The position numbers and the translations under genes were made by a program. Below the pieces are notes generated by a model. It had not been told where the DNA came from. It made no database searches and was given only the letters and a program-made list of their open reading frames with translations. DNA of 64,000 bases from Amycolatopsis vancoresmycina (GTDB lineage Bacteria; Actinomycetota; Actinomycetes; Mycobacteriales; Pseudonocardiaceae). Below, piece after piece: positions 17,247-30,276 of this stretch. Within the stretch, counting starts at the first letter, position 1, and each line of letters begins with the position of its first letter. The DNA is taken from NCBI RefSeq assembly GCF_000716785.1, contig NZ_JNYY01000001.1:806001-870000 (forward strand), in the 5' to 3' direction.

Positions 17247-17893
17247 CAGTGCTGCAGCATCGACTCCAGCGCCGTCTTCTCCGGGACGGTGATCGTCAGG
17301 CCGTAGTTGGTCTTGACGACGATCCAGTCGGTGGCGTAGGTGCACCAGTACGAGACCAGCGGCGGCTTCCAGGCGTCCGGAGCCTTGTCGCTCTTCTGCT
17401 CGTTGAGGTTGTCGGTGACGGCCTTGAGCTGCGGCCGGACGAGGTCGTTGGCGAACTGCTCGCGCCGCTGGCGCGTCCACGACTTCGCACCGCTGATCCA
17501 CGCCTGCCCGAGCGGCACGACGTGATCGATGTCCACATCGGACGCCTTGTGCCAGGTTTCGCCGTCGTAGGGGCTGACCCAGGTACCGGACTTCGGGGCG
17601 CATTGGGCGTCGGTCTTGACGTCCTTGCCGTCGCGCTTGAGGACCTGCTCGCGGACGTCGCAGTTGGCGTCGACCTTGTCCCAGTGCGGGAACTCGTCGC
17701 GGCTGTAGCCGTCCATGGTCCCGCGCACGGCGACCTTGAGGGCGGCGAGCTCGCTGCGCGCCTCGGTGGACGAGACGGGCGGGGCGGCGGCTGTCCCGGG
17801 TGCCTGGGTGGTCATCCCGTCGGCGAGCTTGCACGCGGTGAGGGAGGAGCCCGCGAGCAGGGCGAGAAGAACAAGCGCTTGGGTGCGCGGCAT
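17243..17893 (-). CDS. HNH-type (DUF1524/GmrSD C-terminal) nuclease-like lipoprotein
   Basis: Exported lipoprotein of 216 residues: signal peptide with lipobox LTAC (Cys21), then an HNH-type core DIDHVVPLGQAWISGA (about residues 117-132) and RQRREQFANDLVRPQLKAVTDNLNEQKSD with the Asn-rich metal-finger region. The family includes secreted actinobacterial nucleases of the DUF1524 class. The HNH motif suggests an extracellular DNase or RNase, perhaps for nutrient recovery; this is inference. Four cysteines may form disulfides outside the cell. It overlaps the convergent kinase-like gene by four bases. Confidence 0.85.
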   Translation of the reverse strand: MPRTQALVLLALLAGSSLTACKLADGMTTQAPGTAAAPPVSSTEARSELAALKVAVRGTMDGYSRDEFPHWDKVDANCDVREQVLKRDGKDVKTDAQCAPKSGTWVSPYDGETWHKASDVDIDHVVPLGQAWISGAKSWTRQRREQFANDLVRPQLKAVTDNLNEQKSDKAPDAWKPPLVSYWCTYATDWIVVKTNYGLTITVPEKTALESMLQHC

Positions 17894-17982
17894 CGTGAAC
17901 CCCTTTCACATCGAACGGGAGGTGCCCAGCGAACGCCCCGGGGAAACGGTGCAGATGGCCTAGTTGAAGCGATCCAAACGGG

Positions 17983-18972
17983 TCAAGAGCCGTGGAAGAC
18001 CTGCGCAACGAACACGGCGGCAACAACACCGGCAGCGACCAGCACGGTCAGTACGAAGACCAGGCCCCAGGGAACCTGCCGGATCGGCCGCGGCCGCGGG
18101 AAGACGGCCGAGCCGGGCCCGCGAACGGGCGGGACCCAGGGTTCGTCATCGGCGACCGGCGCCGGGGGTTCGGGGGGCACGGGGATGACGGCGGGCAGTT
18201 CGGGCAGCCGGGAGCGGACGGGAAGCCGCGCGGGGAAGCCATCGGCGAGAAGGGCGGCTCGGGGCGGGGCGAGGTGCGCGAGGGAGAGGGCGTAGCAGGC
18301 GTCGAGGATGTCGTCGGCGGACCAGACGGTCCGCCACCGGTTGTGCTGGCTGATGATCCGCCGCAGCCCGCGCGGATCGGCGAGGACGACGGCGACGCCG
18401 GGGACGGGGGCTGGTTCGTGGCGGTGGAAGGCCGGGACGGGCTCGCTTGGGGGTGGCGGCGCGGCGGGCTCGGGGTGGGTGCTGCGCGGTGCAGCGGTGC
18501 CATGCGGCTCCGAGGGCTCAAGGCGGCCGCCGGACGACTCCGCCGCAGGTTCGGCCCAGCTGCCCGGCGATCCCGCAGGCTGCCTGGAGCGCTGATGCTC
18601 CGCCGGCCCGCCTTCACGCTCAACCGCCTCCGCCTGCGGCACCACCGCGACCAGCCCGGTCACATACCGCCCACCCTCATGCCCGGCCAGCGCACCCCTC
18701 GCCGCCTCGACCGCCGCGCCCGTCCTGTCTCCCGGGCCAGGCCACTCCGCCGGCCCTGGGGCGTGGGCCGCGATCACCACCACTCCGCTCCGCGTGAACA
18801 CCAGCGCGTCCACGAACCGCGCGCCCAGGCGGCTCGGCAGGCTCACCCCCACCAACGCCAGCCCCGTCAGATGGTCCGGGCCCGGGCCCCACGAACGGAG
18901 CAACTCCACCAGGTGCCCCACCGCCGGGGGCAACACCCGGCCTTCGCCGGTGCGCTGGAGAGCCACGAGCAC
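17983..18972 (-). CDS. NERD-like N-terminal domain protein with C-terminal membrane anchor, function unknown
   Basis: A 329-residue protein. The N-terminal 120 residues resemble nuclease-related (NERD-type) domains: GARFVDALVFTRSGVVVIAA, then GRYVTGLVAVVPQ. A proline-rich, low-complexity linker follows (about residues 120-190). Next is a conserved-looking segment, VAVVLADPRGLRRIISQHNR, and another Pro-rich stretch. A single C-terminal transmembrane helix (VPWGLVFVLTVLVAAGVVAA) ends the protein. The GTG at 18972 follows GGAGGT by eight bases. It lacks clear catalytic residues, so I assign no function. It is 132 bases downstream of the PoxB gene on the same strand and may share its transcript. 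Confidence 0.65.
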   Translation of the reverse strand: MLVALQRTGEGRVLPPAVGHLVELLRSWGPGPDHLTGLALVGVSLPSRLGARFVDALVFTRSGVVVIAAHAPGPAEWPGPGDRTGAAVEAARGALAGHEGGRYVTGLVAVVPQAEAVEREGGPAEHQRSRQPAGSPGSWAEPAAESSGGRLEPSEPHGTAAPRSTHPEPAAPPPPSEPVPAFHRHEPAPVPGVAVVLADPRGLRRIISQHNRWRTVWSADDILDACYALSLAHLAPPRAALLADGFPARLPVRSRLPELPAVIPVPPEPPAPVADDEPWVPPVRGPGSAVFPRPRPIRQVPWGLVFVLTVLVAAGVVAAVFVAQVFHGS

Positions 18973-19104
18973 GCCGGCACACCTCCCACGACGAAACGGC
19001 GAGCGCTTCCTCGAAGGTAAGAGGCAACCCGCCTCCGCCCCAGCAGCCGAACGAGTGGTCGATCACCACGGTGGGTAGCCGAGCGTCAGTCCACAGTGGA
19101 CCAG

Positions 19105-20838
19105 TTACGGCCTCGGGGTGTTGCGCAGGTTCGCCCGCGCCAGGTCGACCATCTTGCCGACACCCCCGTTGAGCACCGTTTTCGTCGCGCCCAGCGCGAA
19201 CCCGCGGACCATCTCGCCAGTGATCCGCGGCGGGATCGACAGCGCATTCGGGTCCGTCACCACCTCGACCACCGCCGGGCCCGGGTGGGCGAACGCCTTC
19301 TCCAGCGCGCCGCGCACGTCGGCCGGGTCCTCGACGCGCTCCGCGAACACGCCGCACGCCGCCGCGATCGCCGCGAAGTTGACCGGGGCGTGGTCGGTGC
19401 CGAAGTCCGGGAGGCCGTCCACCAGCATCTCCAGCTTCACCATGCCCAGCGTGGCGTTGTTGAACACCACCACCTTCACCGGGACGTCGTAGGCCGGCAG
19501 CGTCAGCAGGTCGCCCATCAGCATCGCGAGCCCGCCGTCGCCCGACAGCGACACCACCTGGCGGCCCGGCTGCGACAGCTGCGCGCCGATCGCGTGCGGC
19601 AGCGCGTTCGCCATGCTGCCGTGGCGGAACGAACCCAGCACGCGGCGGCGGCCGTTCGGCGTCAGGTAGCGGGCGGCCCAGACATTGCCCATGCCGGTGT
19701 CGACGGTGAACACCGCGTCGTCCGCGGCGACCTCGTCGAGCACCGAAGCGACGTACTCCGGGTGGATCGGGCGGCGGTGCTCGATCTTCGTCGTGTACGC
19801 GCCGACGACCTTCTCCAGCTTCCGCACGTGCTCGCGCAGCATCCGGTCGAGGAACGCCCGGTCGGTGCGGGGCCGCAGCAGCGGGAGCAGCGCACGCAGC
19901 GTCTCGCGCACGTCGCCGTGCACCGCCAGGTCCAGGGGCGTGCGGCGGCCGAGGCGGGAAGCGTCGTGGTCGAGCTGGATCGTGCGCGCCTGCGGGAGGA
20001 AGTTGTCGTACGGGAAGTCCGTGCCCAGAAGCACGACCCGGTCGGCTTCGTGCATCGCGTCGTAGCAAGCGCCGTAGCCGAGGAGGCCGCTCATGCCGAC
20101 GTCGAACGGGTTGTCGTACTGGATCCACTCCTTGCCGCCGAGTGAGTGCCCGACCGGCGCGGCGAGCTTCTCCGCCAGCGCCATGACCTCGTCGTGCGCG
20201 CCGCGGACACCCGCGCCGGCGAAGAGCATCACCTTCTCGCCGGAGTTCAGCAGGTCCGCGAGTTCCCGGACGGTCTCCGGCGAAGGCACCGCGGGCGACG
20301 GCGTGACCAGCGGGAGCCGCTCGGTGAGCGGGCCGGTGGCCTTGCGGTCGGCGAGGTCGCCGGGGATGGTCAGCACCGCGACACCGCCCTTGCCGACCGC
20401 GGCCTGGGTGGCGATGCGCAGCAGGCGCGGCAGCTGCGCCGGGTCCGCCACCACTTCGCTGAAGTGGCTGCACTCGGCGAAGAGCCGGTCCGGGTGGGTC
20501 TCCTGGAAGAAACCCGTGCCGATCTGGTTGGACGGGATGTGCGACGCGATCGCCAGCACCGGCGCGCCCGAGCGGTGGGCATCGAACAGGCCGTTGATCA
20601 GGTGCAGGTTGCCCGGGCCGCAGCTGCCGGCGCAGACGGCGAGCTTGCCGGTGACCTGCGCTTCGGCCGCCGCGGCGAAGGCCGCGGTTTCCTCGTGGCG
20701 CACGTGCACCCAGTCGATGCCGTCGGTGCGGCGGACGGCGTCGACGATCGGGTTCAGGCTGTCGCCGACGATCCCGTAGATGCGCTCGACGCCCGCGTCC
20801 CGCAGGGTCCTGACCAGTTGTTCTGCCACGGTAGCCAT
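19105..20838 (-). CDS. poxB: Pyruvate dehydrogenase (quinone) / pyruvate oxidase
   Basis: Peripheral membrane thiamine diphosphate and FAD enzyme that converts pyruvate to acetate and CO2, passing electrons to quinone. It is 577 residues, the usual PoxB length. Seen: Glu50 in HVRHEETAAF for ThDP activation, the FAD-binding middle domain (VMLFAGAGVRGAHDEV) and the ThDP/metal motif GDGGLAMLMGDLLTLP ending VFNN (about residues 430-455). The C-terminal tail could contact membrane. I use the ATG at 20838. A ribosome site GGAGGT touches this ATG, and the GTG at 20829 has better spacing, so the protein may start three residues later. Divergent from a LysR regulator across a dyad-rich gap. Confidence 0.9.
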   Translation of the reverse strand: MATVAEQLVRTLRDAGVERIYGIVGDSLNPIVDAVRRTDGIDWVHVRHEETAAFAAAAEAQVTGKLAVCAGSCGPGNLHLINGLFDAHRSGAPVLAIASHIPSNQIGTGFFQETHPDRLFAECSHFSEVVADPAQLPRLLRIATQAAVGKGGVAVLTIPGDLADRKATGPLTERLPLVTPSPAVPSPETVRELADLLNSGEKVMLFAGAGVRGAHDEVMALAEKLAAPVGHSLGGKEWIQYDNPFDVGMSGLLGYGACYDAMHEADRVVLLGTDFPYDNFLPQARTIQLDHDASRLGRRTPLDLAVHGDVRETLRALLPLLRPRTDRAFLDRMLREHVRKLEKVVGAYTTKIEHRRPIHPEYVASVLDEVAADDAVFTVDTGMGNVWAARYLTPNGRRRVLGSFRHGSMANALPHAIGAQLSQPGRQVVSLSGDGGLAMLMGDLLTLPAYDVPVKVVVFNNATLGMVKLEMLVDGLPDFGTDHAPVNFAAIAAACGVFAERVEDPADVRGALEKAFAHPGPAVVEVVTDPNALSIPPRITGEMVRGFALGATKTVLNGGVGKMVDLARANLRNTPRP

Positions 20839-20864
20839 ACCTCCAGCCTGCCCCGCGGTGATCA

Positions 20865-20910
20865 ATGCGTCCAATGCCTGATTGGCTGAAAATCCATACA
20901 CTGGACGCAT
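20865..20910. promoter_or_regulatory. Dyads in the poxB-LysR divergent gap
   Basis: ATGCGTCCA (20865-20873) is repeated exactly inverted as TGGACGCAT (20902-20910), the latter covering the LysR start codon. Between them CCAAT (20871-20875) and ATTGG (20881-20885) form a second dyad. Nested symmetry like this is expected of LysR-type activator sites. TACACT at 20897-20902 is a good -10, six bases before the LysR ATG, so that mRNA may be leaderless. Confidence 0.65.
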
Positions 20911-21820
20911 GGACGTGGAGACGTTGCGGCTCTTCCGGGCGGTCGCCGCCGGCGCCACGGTCACCGAGACCGCGGCGCGGGGTCACCTGACCCAGCCCGC
21001 GCTGTCCCGGGCCCTGCGCCGCCTCGAACGCGACGCCGGCGCCGAGCTGTTCCGCCGGTCCGGGCGGGTGCTGCGGCTGACGCCGGCCGGGCACGCCTTC
21101 AGGCGGCACGTCGATCTCGTGCTCGACCAGCTGGACCAGGGCCTGCGCGAGGTCGGCGAGATCGTCGCGCCCGGCACCGGCGTCGTCCCGCTGGCGTTCC
21201 TGCACACCTTCGGCACCTGGCTCGTGCCCGAGGTCCTGCGCGGCTTCCTGCACGAGCACCCCGGCGCCCGCTTCGAACTCCGGCAGCACGGCGAGGCCGG
21301 GCTCGAGGCGGAACTCCTCGACGGCACCGCGGACCTGGTGATCACCAGCGGCGATCCCGGGCACCCGCAGCTGCACTGGTCCCGGCTGCTCGTCGAACCG
21401 CTGCGCCTGGCGGTCCCGCCGCGCCACCGGCTCGCCGGGCGCCGCCGGGTCCGCCTCGCCGACGTCGCGAACGAACCGTTCATCCTCCTGCGCCCGGGGT
21501 ACGCGCTGCGCGAAACGACCGAGCGGTTGTGCGCCGAGGCCGGGTTCGCCCCGCGCACCGGGTTCGAAGGCGACGAGGTCGAGACGCTGCGCGGGCTCGT
21601 CACCGCCGGGCTCGGCGTGTCCGTGCTGCCGCTGCCCCACACCGCGGCGTTCCCGGCGCCGCACCTGGAACTGACCGATGTGGACGCTGCGCGCGACATC
21701 GGCCTGGCGTGGGCGACGGGCCGGAAACTCCCACCATTGAGCGAAACCTTCCGGCGGCACGTGCTGACGGCCGCCCCGCGGCTGGTCCCGGACCTCGACC
21801 GTCCACAAGGGACGATGTGA
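20909..21820 (+). CDS. LysR-family transcriptional regulator
   Basis: DNA-binding regulator of 303 residues. The N-terminal winged helix-turn-helix is METLRLFRAVAAG-like (MDVETLRLFRAVAAG), with TVTETAARGHLTQPALSRAL and RLERDAGAELFRRSGRVLRLT. The C-terminal effector domain starts near residue 90 (GVVPLAFLHTFGTWLVPEVL). It is divergent from poxB, 70 bases away, so it probably controls poxB and itself through the dyads in the gap; the effector is unknown. I use the ATG at 20909. The TTG-initiated extension from 20882 runs across the promoter. Confidence 0.88.
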   Translation: MDVETLRLFRAVAAGATVTETAARGHLTQPALSRALRRLERDAGAELFRRSGRVLRLTPAGHAFRRHVDLVLDQLDQGLREVGEIVAPGTGVVPLAFLHTFGTWLVPEVLRGFLHEHPGARFELRQHGEAGLEAELLDGTADLVITSGDPGHPQLHWSRLLVEPLRLAVPPRHRLAGRRRVRLADVANEPFILLRPGYALRETTERLCAEAGFAPRTGFEGDEVETLRGLVTAGLGVSVLPLPHTAAFPAPHLELTDVDAARDIGLAWATGRKLPPLSETFRRHVLTAAPRLVPDLDRPQGTM

Positions 21821-21871
21821 GAATCGCCGTACGGGCCCGCGGGTGCACCGGTGGTGTGCGAAGGTGGAGGC

Positions 21872-22969
21872 ATGGTCGCCGCGCTGAGATCCTTCCTGCT
21901 GTCCTGGACCTCCGTCACCCCGGTGCTCGGCGTGCTCGTGCTGGCGCTGTCGTGGGGCCGCGACCTCGGCCCGGTCTTCGTGGCGGTCGTCGCCGTCGCG
22001 CTGGGGGCGACCGTGCTGGCCGCGGTGCACCACGCGGAGGTCGTCGCCCACCGGGTGGGTGAACCGTTCGGCTCGCTCGTGCTCGCGGTCGCGGTCACCG
22101 TCATCGAGGTGGCGCTGATCGTCACGATGATGGTCTCCGGCGGCCCGGAAGCCGGTTCGCTGGCGCGGGACACGGTGTTCGCGGCCGTCATGATCACCAC
22201 CAACGGCATCGTCGGCATCTCGCTGCTCGTCGGCGCCCGCCGCTACGGCTCGACGTTGTTCAACTCCGAAGGCAGCGGCGCCGCGCTGGCGACGGTCGCG
22301 ACACTGGCCACGCTGAGCCTGGTCCTGCCGGCGTTCACCTCCAGCACGCCCGGGCCGGTCTTCTCCGCCACGCAGCTGACGTTCGCGGCGCTGGCGTCAC
22401 TGGCGCTGTACGGGACATTTGTGCTGACGCAGACGGTCCGCCACCGCGACTTCTTTCTCCCGGTGGCGGCCGACGGCGCGGTCAAGGAGGACGACCACGC
22501 CGACCCGCCGTCCAACCGCGCGGCCCTGGGAAGCCTGGCGCTGCTGCTGGTGGCGCTGGTCGCGGTGGTCGGGCTGGCGAAGGTGGAGTCGCCGGCGATC
22601 GAGGCGGGGGTGCGCGCGGCCGGGTTCCCGCAGTCGTTCGTGGGGGTGGTGATCGCGCTGCTGGTCCTGCTGCCGGAGACGCTGGCGGCGGTCCGCGCGG
22701 CCCAGCGCGACCGGATGCAGATCAGCCTCAACCTCGCGTACGGCTCGGCGATCGCGAGCATCGGCCTGACGATCCCGGCGATCGCGCTGGCGTCGGTGTG
22801 GCTGCCGAGCCAGCTGCTGCTCGGCCTGGGCTCGACGCAGATCGTCCTGCTGGCGCTGACGGTGGTGGTGAGCGTCCTGACGGTGGTCCCGGGCCGCGCA
22901 ACCCGCCTCCAAGGCGGCGTGCACCTGGTCCTGCTGGCGGGCTTCCTCGTCCTGGCCGTCAACCCCTGA
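21872..22969 (+). CDS. Calcium/proton antiporter (ChaA-type CaCA family)
   Basis: Inner-membrane ion exchanger of 365 residues with about eleven hydrophobic segments. The two alpha-repeat regions of the CaCA family are seen as VAVTVIEVALIVTMMVSGG (about residues 72-90) and LLVLLPETLAAVRAAQ (about 265-280), each with an acidic residue in the membrane. An acidic/His cytoplasmic loop (KEDDHADPPSN) lies between the halves, near residue 210. It probably exports Ca2+ (or Na+/K+) in exchange for H+. The ATG at 21872 follows GGTGGAGGC. It starts 51 bases after the LysR gene. Its 3' end is followed by a copy of the convergent-junction palindrome. Confidence 0.85.
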   Translation: MVAALRSFLLSWTSVTPVLGVLVLALSWGRDLGPVFVAVVAVALGATVLAAVHHAEVVAHRVGEPFGSLVLAVAVTVIEVALIVTMMVSGGPEAGSLARDTVFAAVMITTNGIVGISLLVGARRYGSTLFNSEGSGAALATVATLATLSLVLPAFTSSTPGPVFSATQLTFAALASLALYGTFVLTQTVRHRDFFLPVAADGAVKEDDHADPPSNRAALGSLALLLVALVAVVGLAKVESPAIEAGVRAAGFPQSFVGVVIALLVLLPETLAAVRAAQRDRMQISLNLAYGSAIASIGLTIPAIALASVWLPSQLLLGLGSTQIVLLALTVVVSVLTVVPGRATRLQGGVHLVLLAGFLVLAVNP

Positions 22970-22988
22970 CCCGAGTCTGCCGCAGCCG

Positions 22989-23034
22989 GTCGTGAGTGGA
23001 AAAGAGGGTTAGAACTCGCCTTACCACTCACGAC
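22989..23034. repeat. Convergent-junction palindrome, copy 2 (degenerate)
   Basis: Same 46-bp layout as copy 1, with outer GTCGTGAGTGG, core GTTAGAAC and complementary end, but four mismatches in the left arm (AAAAGAGG against TAAGGCGAG). It lies between the ChaA-like antiporter and the SpoIIE phosphatase gene. It supplies the TGA stop of the latter (23028-23030). The damaged stem suggests decay or a weaker terminator. Confidence 0.9.
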
Positions 23035-25403
23035 CCCGGCTGGACCTCGATGCCGACCACGCACGTGTCGTCGTCGGTGTCTGCTGTGCTGTACGTCAGT
23101 AGCGTGTCCAGCTGGTGCTCCAAGCCGCCGCCGTGGCCGTCGACCAGGGTCACCAGGCGGGACACCGAATCCTGGACCGGGCGGTCGCGGCGCTCGATCA
23201 GGCCGTCGGTGTAGATCAGCAGGATGTCGCCCTCGGCCAGCTGCAGCTCGTCCTCCTGATACTCCACGTCGCGGACCGCGCCCAGCAGGGACCCGCGGAT
23301 CAGCGGCAACGTCGTCGCCGTGCCGTCGCGGTGACGGACGATCGGGGGGAGGTGCCCCGCCCGGGCCCAGCGCAGCCGGCGACTCGCCGGGTCGTAGACC
23401 GCCGTGACCGCAGTCGCCGTGACGTGGTCAGTCAGGTGGTAGGCCACCAGGTTCAGCCACGTCAGCAGCTGGGCCGGGCCGGCACCGGTCGCCGCGAGGC
23501 CGCGCAGGGCGTTGCGGAGGCTCACCATGCCCGTCGCCGCGTCGATGCCGTGGCCCGCGACGTCGCCGACGCACAGCAGGACCTCGCCCGTCGGCAGCGC
23601 GACCGCGTCGTACCAGTCGCCGCCGACCAGGTGCTCCTTCTCCGCCGGGCGGTAGCGGACCGCCGCGCGCAGGCCCGGCATGTCGATCGGGCCCTTGGCG
23701 GGCGGCATGATCGCGTGCTGCAGCTGCAGCGCGAGCCGGTTGCGCTCGATCGCCTGCTGCTCGGTCTCGGCCAGCCTGTCCCGCGTCGCCGCCAGTGCCA
23801 CCTCGGTCCAGTGCTGCGACGAAACGTCCTGGTAGGCGCCGCGGACCGCGACCAGCTCGCCGCGGCCGTCGGCCACCGGCTCGGCGACCACCCGGATGTG
23901 CCGGGCGACGCCGTCGGAGCGCTGCAGCCGGAACGCCGTCGACGACGGGCGCTTGTGGTGCAGCACCGCCCGCAGGAACCGGCCGATCGCCGGCGCGTCG
24001 TCGGGGTGGGCGTTCGCGGCCAGGTCGTGCAGCGACAGCGGCGTGGCGTTGGGCGGCAGGCCGTACAACGAGAACAGCTCGGTGTTCCAGGTGATCACGC
24101 CGGTGACGACGTTCTCCTCGAAGCCGCCGATCCGGCCGAGCCGCTGGGCGTGCTGCAGCAGCACGGCGAGCTTCGCCGCGTCGTCCTGGATGCGCAGGAT
24201 GAGCAGCACGTTCCCGGCGAAGCGGGTGACGCTGACGTCGGTGAGCACGGTCAGCGGCACCTGGTCGACCAGGGTGGTGATCGCCATGCTGTCGGCCCGG
24301 AACGGCTCCCCGGTGGCGTAGACGCGCTGGATCTTGTCCAGCAGGCCGCTCTCCTCGGCCGCCAGCGGGTAGGACTCCAGCATCCGGGTGCCGACGATCC
24401 GGCTGCGCGGCCGCCCGCCGGGGTCGGCGAACCGGACGTTGGCGTGGTGGATCCGGAAGTCGCTGAGGTGGTCGCCGCCGTCCAGGCACGGCGACAGCAG
24501 CACGGCCGGGTCGTGCAGGCCGTCGATGAAGTCGACCAGCTCGCCGAGGAAGTCCCCGGAACCGTTCGCCGCCACCGGCGCGACCACGCCGTCCCACGTG
24601 TCGAGGGTGTGCGCGCACAGCTCGGCCAGCGCCTCCAGCTGACGGCGCTGCCGGCCCGGTTCCGCGGGCAGCGGCTCCGGCCAGCACATCTCGACGACGC
24701 CGATGATCCGCCCGCCGGTGCCGGTCGGGACCGTCACCCGGCCGCCACCGGACAGCGTGTGCTGCCCGATCGACGGCAGCCCGGCCGCCACCAGCGTCGG
24801 CAGCCAGACGGTGTCGCGCTCGATCAGCGCGCTGCGGGCCGGGGTCGCCACGCCGGGCGGGACGTAGCACCAGCGTGCCGCCTCCTCGGCGGAGAACCCC
24901 GCCGAGCCGGCGAGGGTCAGCGACCCGTCGGGCCCGGCGAGCCACACCGCGACCGCGGTCGCGCCGAGCGGCCGCAGCGCGTGCTCCAGAATGGACTCCG
25001 CGACGCGCTGGGTGTCGCCGGCCGCCAGCACGCCGCTTTCGGCCGTGCGCAGCCGCACCGCGACGGACTCTTCGCCCTCGGCGCGGGCCAGGAACTCCTG
25101 CGTCACCTCGGTGATGCGGTCCTCGGCCGCCTCGCCGACGACGTCCGCGGCGAACTCCAGCGGCGTCACGCCGGACCGCTCGGCCAGCGTCTCCAGCTGC
25201 ATCGCCGCATCCGGCGGCGTGCAGTGGAGGCGTTCCATCAGGACGCCCTTGGCCAGCTCGATCAGCGCGCGGCCGTCGGCGACGGCGTGCGCGTGGTCGA
25301 CCTCGCCGCGCAGGCGCGCGACGGTGTCGGCGAGCCGGGCGAGGTTGGCCGACACCTCGGCGGGCGGGGGCAGCACGGGGACGATCTCGTCTTCGGTCGT
25401 CAC
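23028..25403 (-). CDS. ANTAR-GAF-PAS-SpoIIE serine phosphatase
   Basis: PP2C-type phosphatase of 791 residues, likely acting on an anti-sigma-factor antagonist. In order: an ANTAR-like segment ALIELAKGVLMERLHCTPPDA (about residues 46-66), a GAF domain (about 125-270), a less conserved sensor region, a PAS/PAC fold (GFEENVVTGVITWNTELFSLYGL, about 430-530) and a coiled linker. Then comes the SpoIIE catalytic domain with VGGDWYDA, VGDVAGHGIDAA and IYTDGLIER (metal-binding Asp residues). It starts with GTG at 25403, four bases after the histidine kinase stop, so the pair is translationally linked. Signals sensed by kinase and phosphatase probably meet in one stress or sigma-factor pathway. Its stop codon is formed by the adjacent palindrome. 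Confidence 0.88.
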   Translation of the reverse strand: MTTEDEIVPVLPPPAEVSANLARLADTVARLRGEVDHAHAVADGRALIELAKGVLMERLHCTPPDAAMQLETLAERSGVTPLEFAADVVGEAAEDRITEVTQEFLARAEGEESVAVRLRTAESGVLAAGDTQRVAESILEHALRPLGATAVAVWLAGPDGSLTLAGSAGFSAEEAARWCYVPPGVATPARSALIERDTVWLPTLVAAGLPSIGQHTLSGGGRVTVPTGTGGRIIGVVEMCWPEPLPAEPGRQRRQLEALAELCAHTLDTWDGVVAPVAANGSGDFLGELVDFIDGLHDPAVLLSPCLDGGDHLSDFRIHHANVRFADPGGRPRSRIVGTRMLESYPLAAEESGLLDKIQRVYATGEPFRADSMAITTLVDQVPLTVLTDVSVTRFAGNVLLILRIQDDAAKLAVLLQHAQRLGRIGGFEENVVTGVITWNTELFSLYGLPPNATPLSLHDLAANAHPDDAPAIGRFLRAVLHHKRPSSTAFRLQRSDGVARHIRVVAEPVADGRGELVAVRGAYQDVSSQHWTEVALAATRDRLAETEQQAIERNRLALQLQHAIMPPAKGPIDMPGLRAAVRYRPAEKEHLVGGDWYDAVALPTGEVLLCVGDVAGHGIDAATGMVSLRNALRGLAATGAGPAQLLTWLNLVAYHLTDHVTATAVTAVYDPASRRLRWARAGHLPPIVRHRDGTATTLPLIRGSLLGAVRDVEYQEDELQLAEGDILLIYTDGLIERRDRPVQDSVSRLVTLVDGHGGGLEHQLDTLLTYSTADTDDDTCVVGIEVQPGS

Positions 25404-25407
25404 CCGA

Positions 25408-29955
<4,548 letters not shown>

Positions 29956-30002
29956 CCGCCACCCGTTTCTTCGCCTGTCCCGCTGTGTGCACACCGGATG
30001 GC

Positions 30003-30030
30003 TCAGCATAGTGCAGCTGCACTATGCTGA
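30003..30030. promoter_or_regulatory. 28-bp perfect palindrome upstream of the kinase operon
   Basis: The half-site is TCAGCATAGTGCAG, followed by its exact complement, with no spacer. It lies about 48 bases before the kinase start on the minus strand. Length and symmetry fit an operator for a dimeric repressor (MarR, TetR or similar). No such regulator gene is adjacent. Confidence 0.7.
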
Positions 30031-30212
30031 AGGGCAACGGTTGAGCAACCAGCCGCGCCGGTGTCCACGTGCGCTCCCCAGGCGGTGCTCGAAAGCCTTT
30101 CCTTTCCTCGCAGGCCATCCGCCGCGTTGGCCCATTCGGCTGAACGCGCTCCCAGACAGCGGTGACCCCATCCGGTGGCGGGTCACCGCCCGTCGCCGTG
30201 CCGCCCGTCGGC

Positions 30213-30239
30213 GTCCACACTGGACACTCCACTTTGGAC
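30213..30239. repeat. Tandem pair of the dispersed 13-mer GTCCACNNNGGAC
   Basis: GTCCACACTGGAC (30213-30225) and CTCCACTTTGGAC (30227-30239) lie one base apart, just upstream of the flavoprotein gene. They belong to a family of at least 13 copies across the window. Confidence 0.7.
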
Positions 30240-30276
30240 GACGTGTACGGGCGCACGAACGGGGTACCCGGCTGTC

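Larger units (their letters stand above)
29956..30276. other. Divergent gap between the kinase operon and the flavoprotein gene
   Basis: This 321-base stretch has no convincing gene. It holds a 28-bp perfect palindrome at 30003-30030 and a tandem pair of the dispersed 13-mer at 30213-30239, close to the flavoprotein start. Both promoters must lie here, but I cannot place them securely. Confidence 0.7.

Noticed and set aside
16440..18029. Long minus-strand frame fused in front of the MmcQ-like protein
   Set aside because: The upstream part lies opposite or across the kinase-like and HNH genes with Arg-rich shadow composition. Only the last 118 codons match a family.
22243..23064. Open frames on different strands sharing a VVSGKASSN-like peptide
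   Set aside because: The shared peptide is just the palindrome family translated in one frame, not a conserved protein domain.
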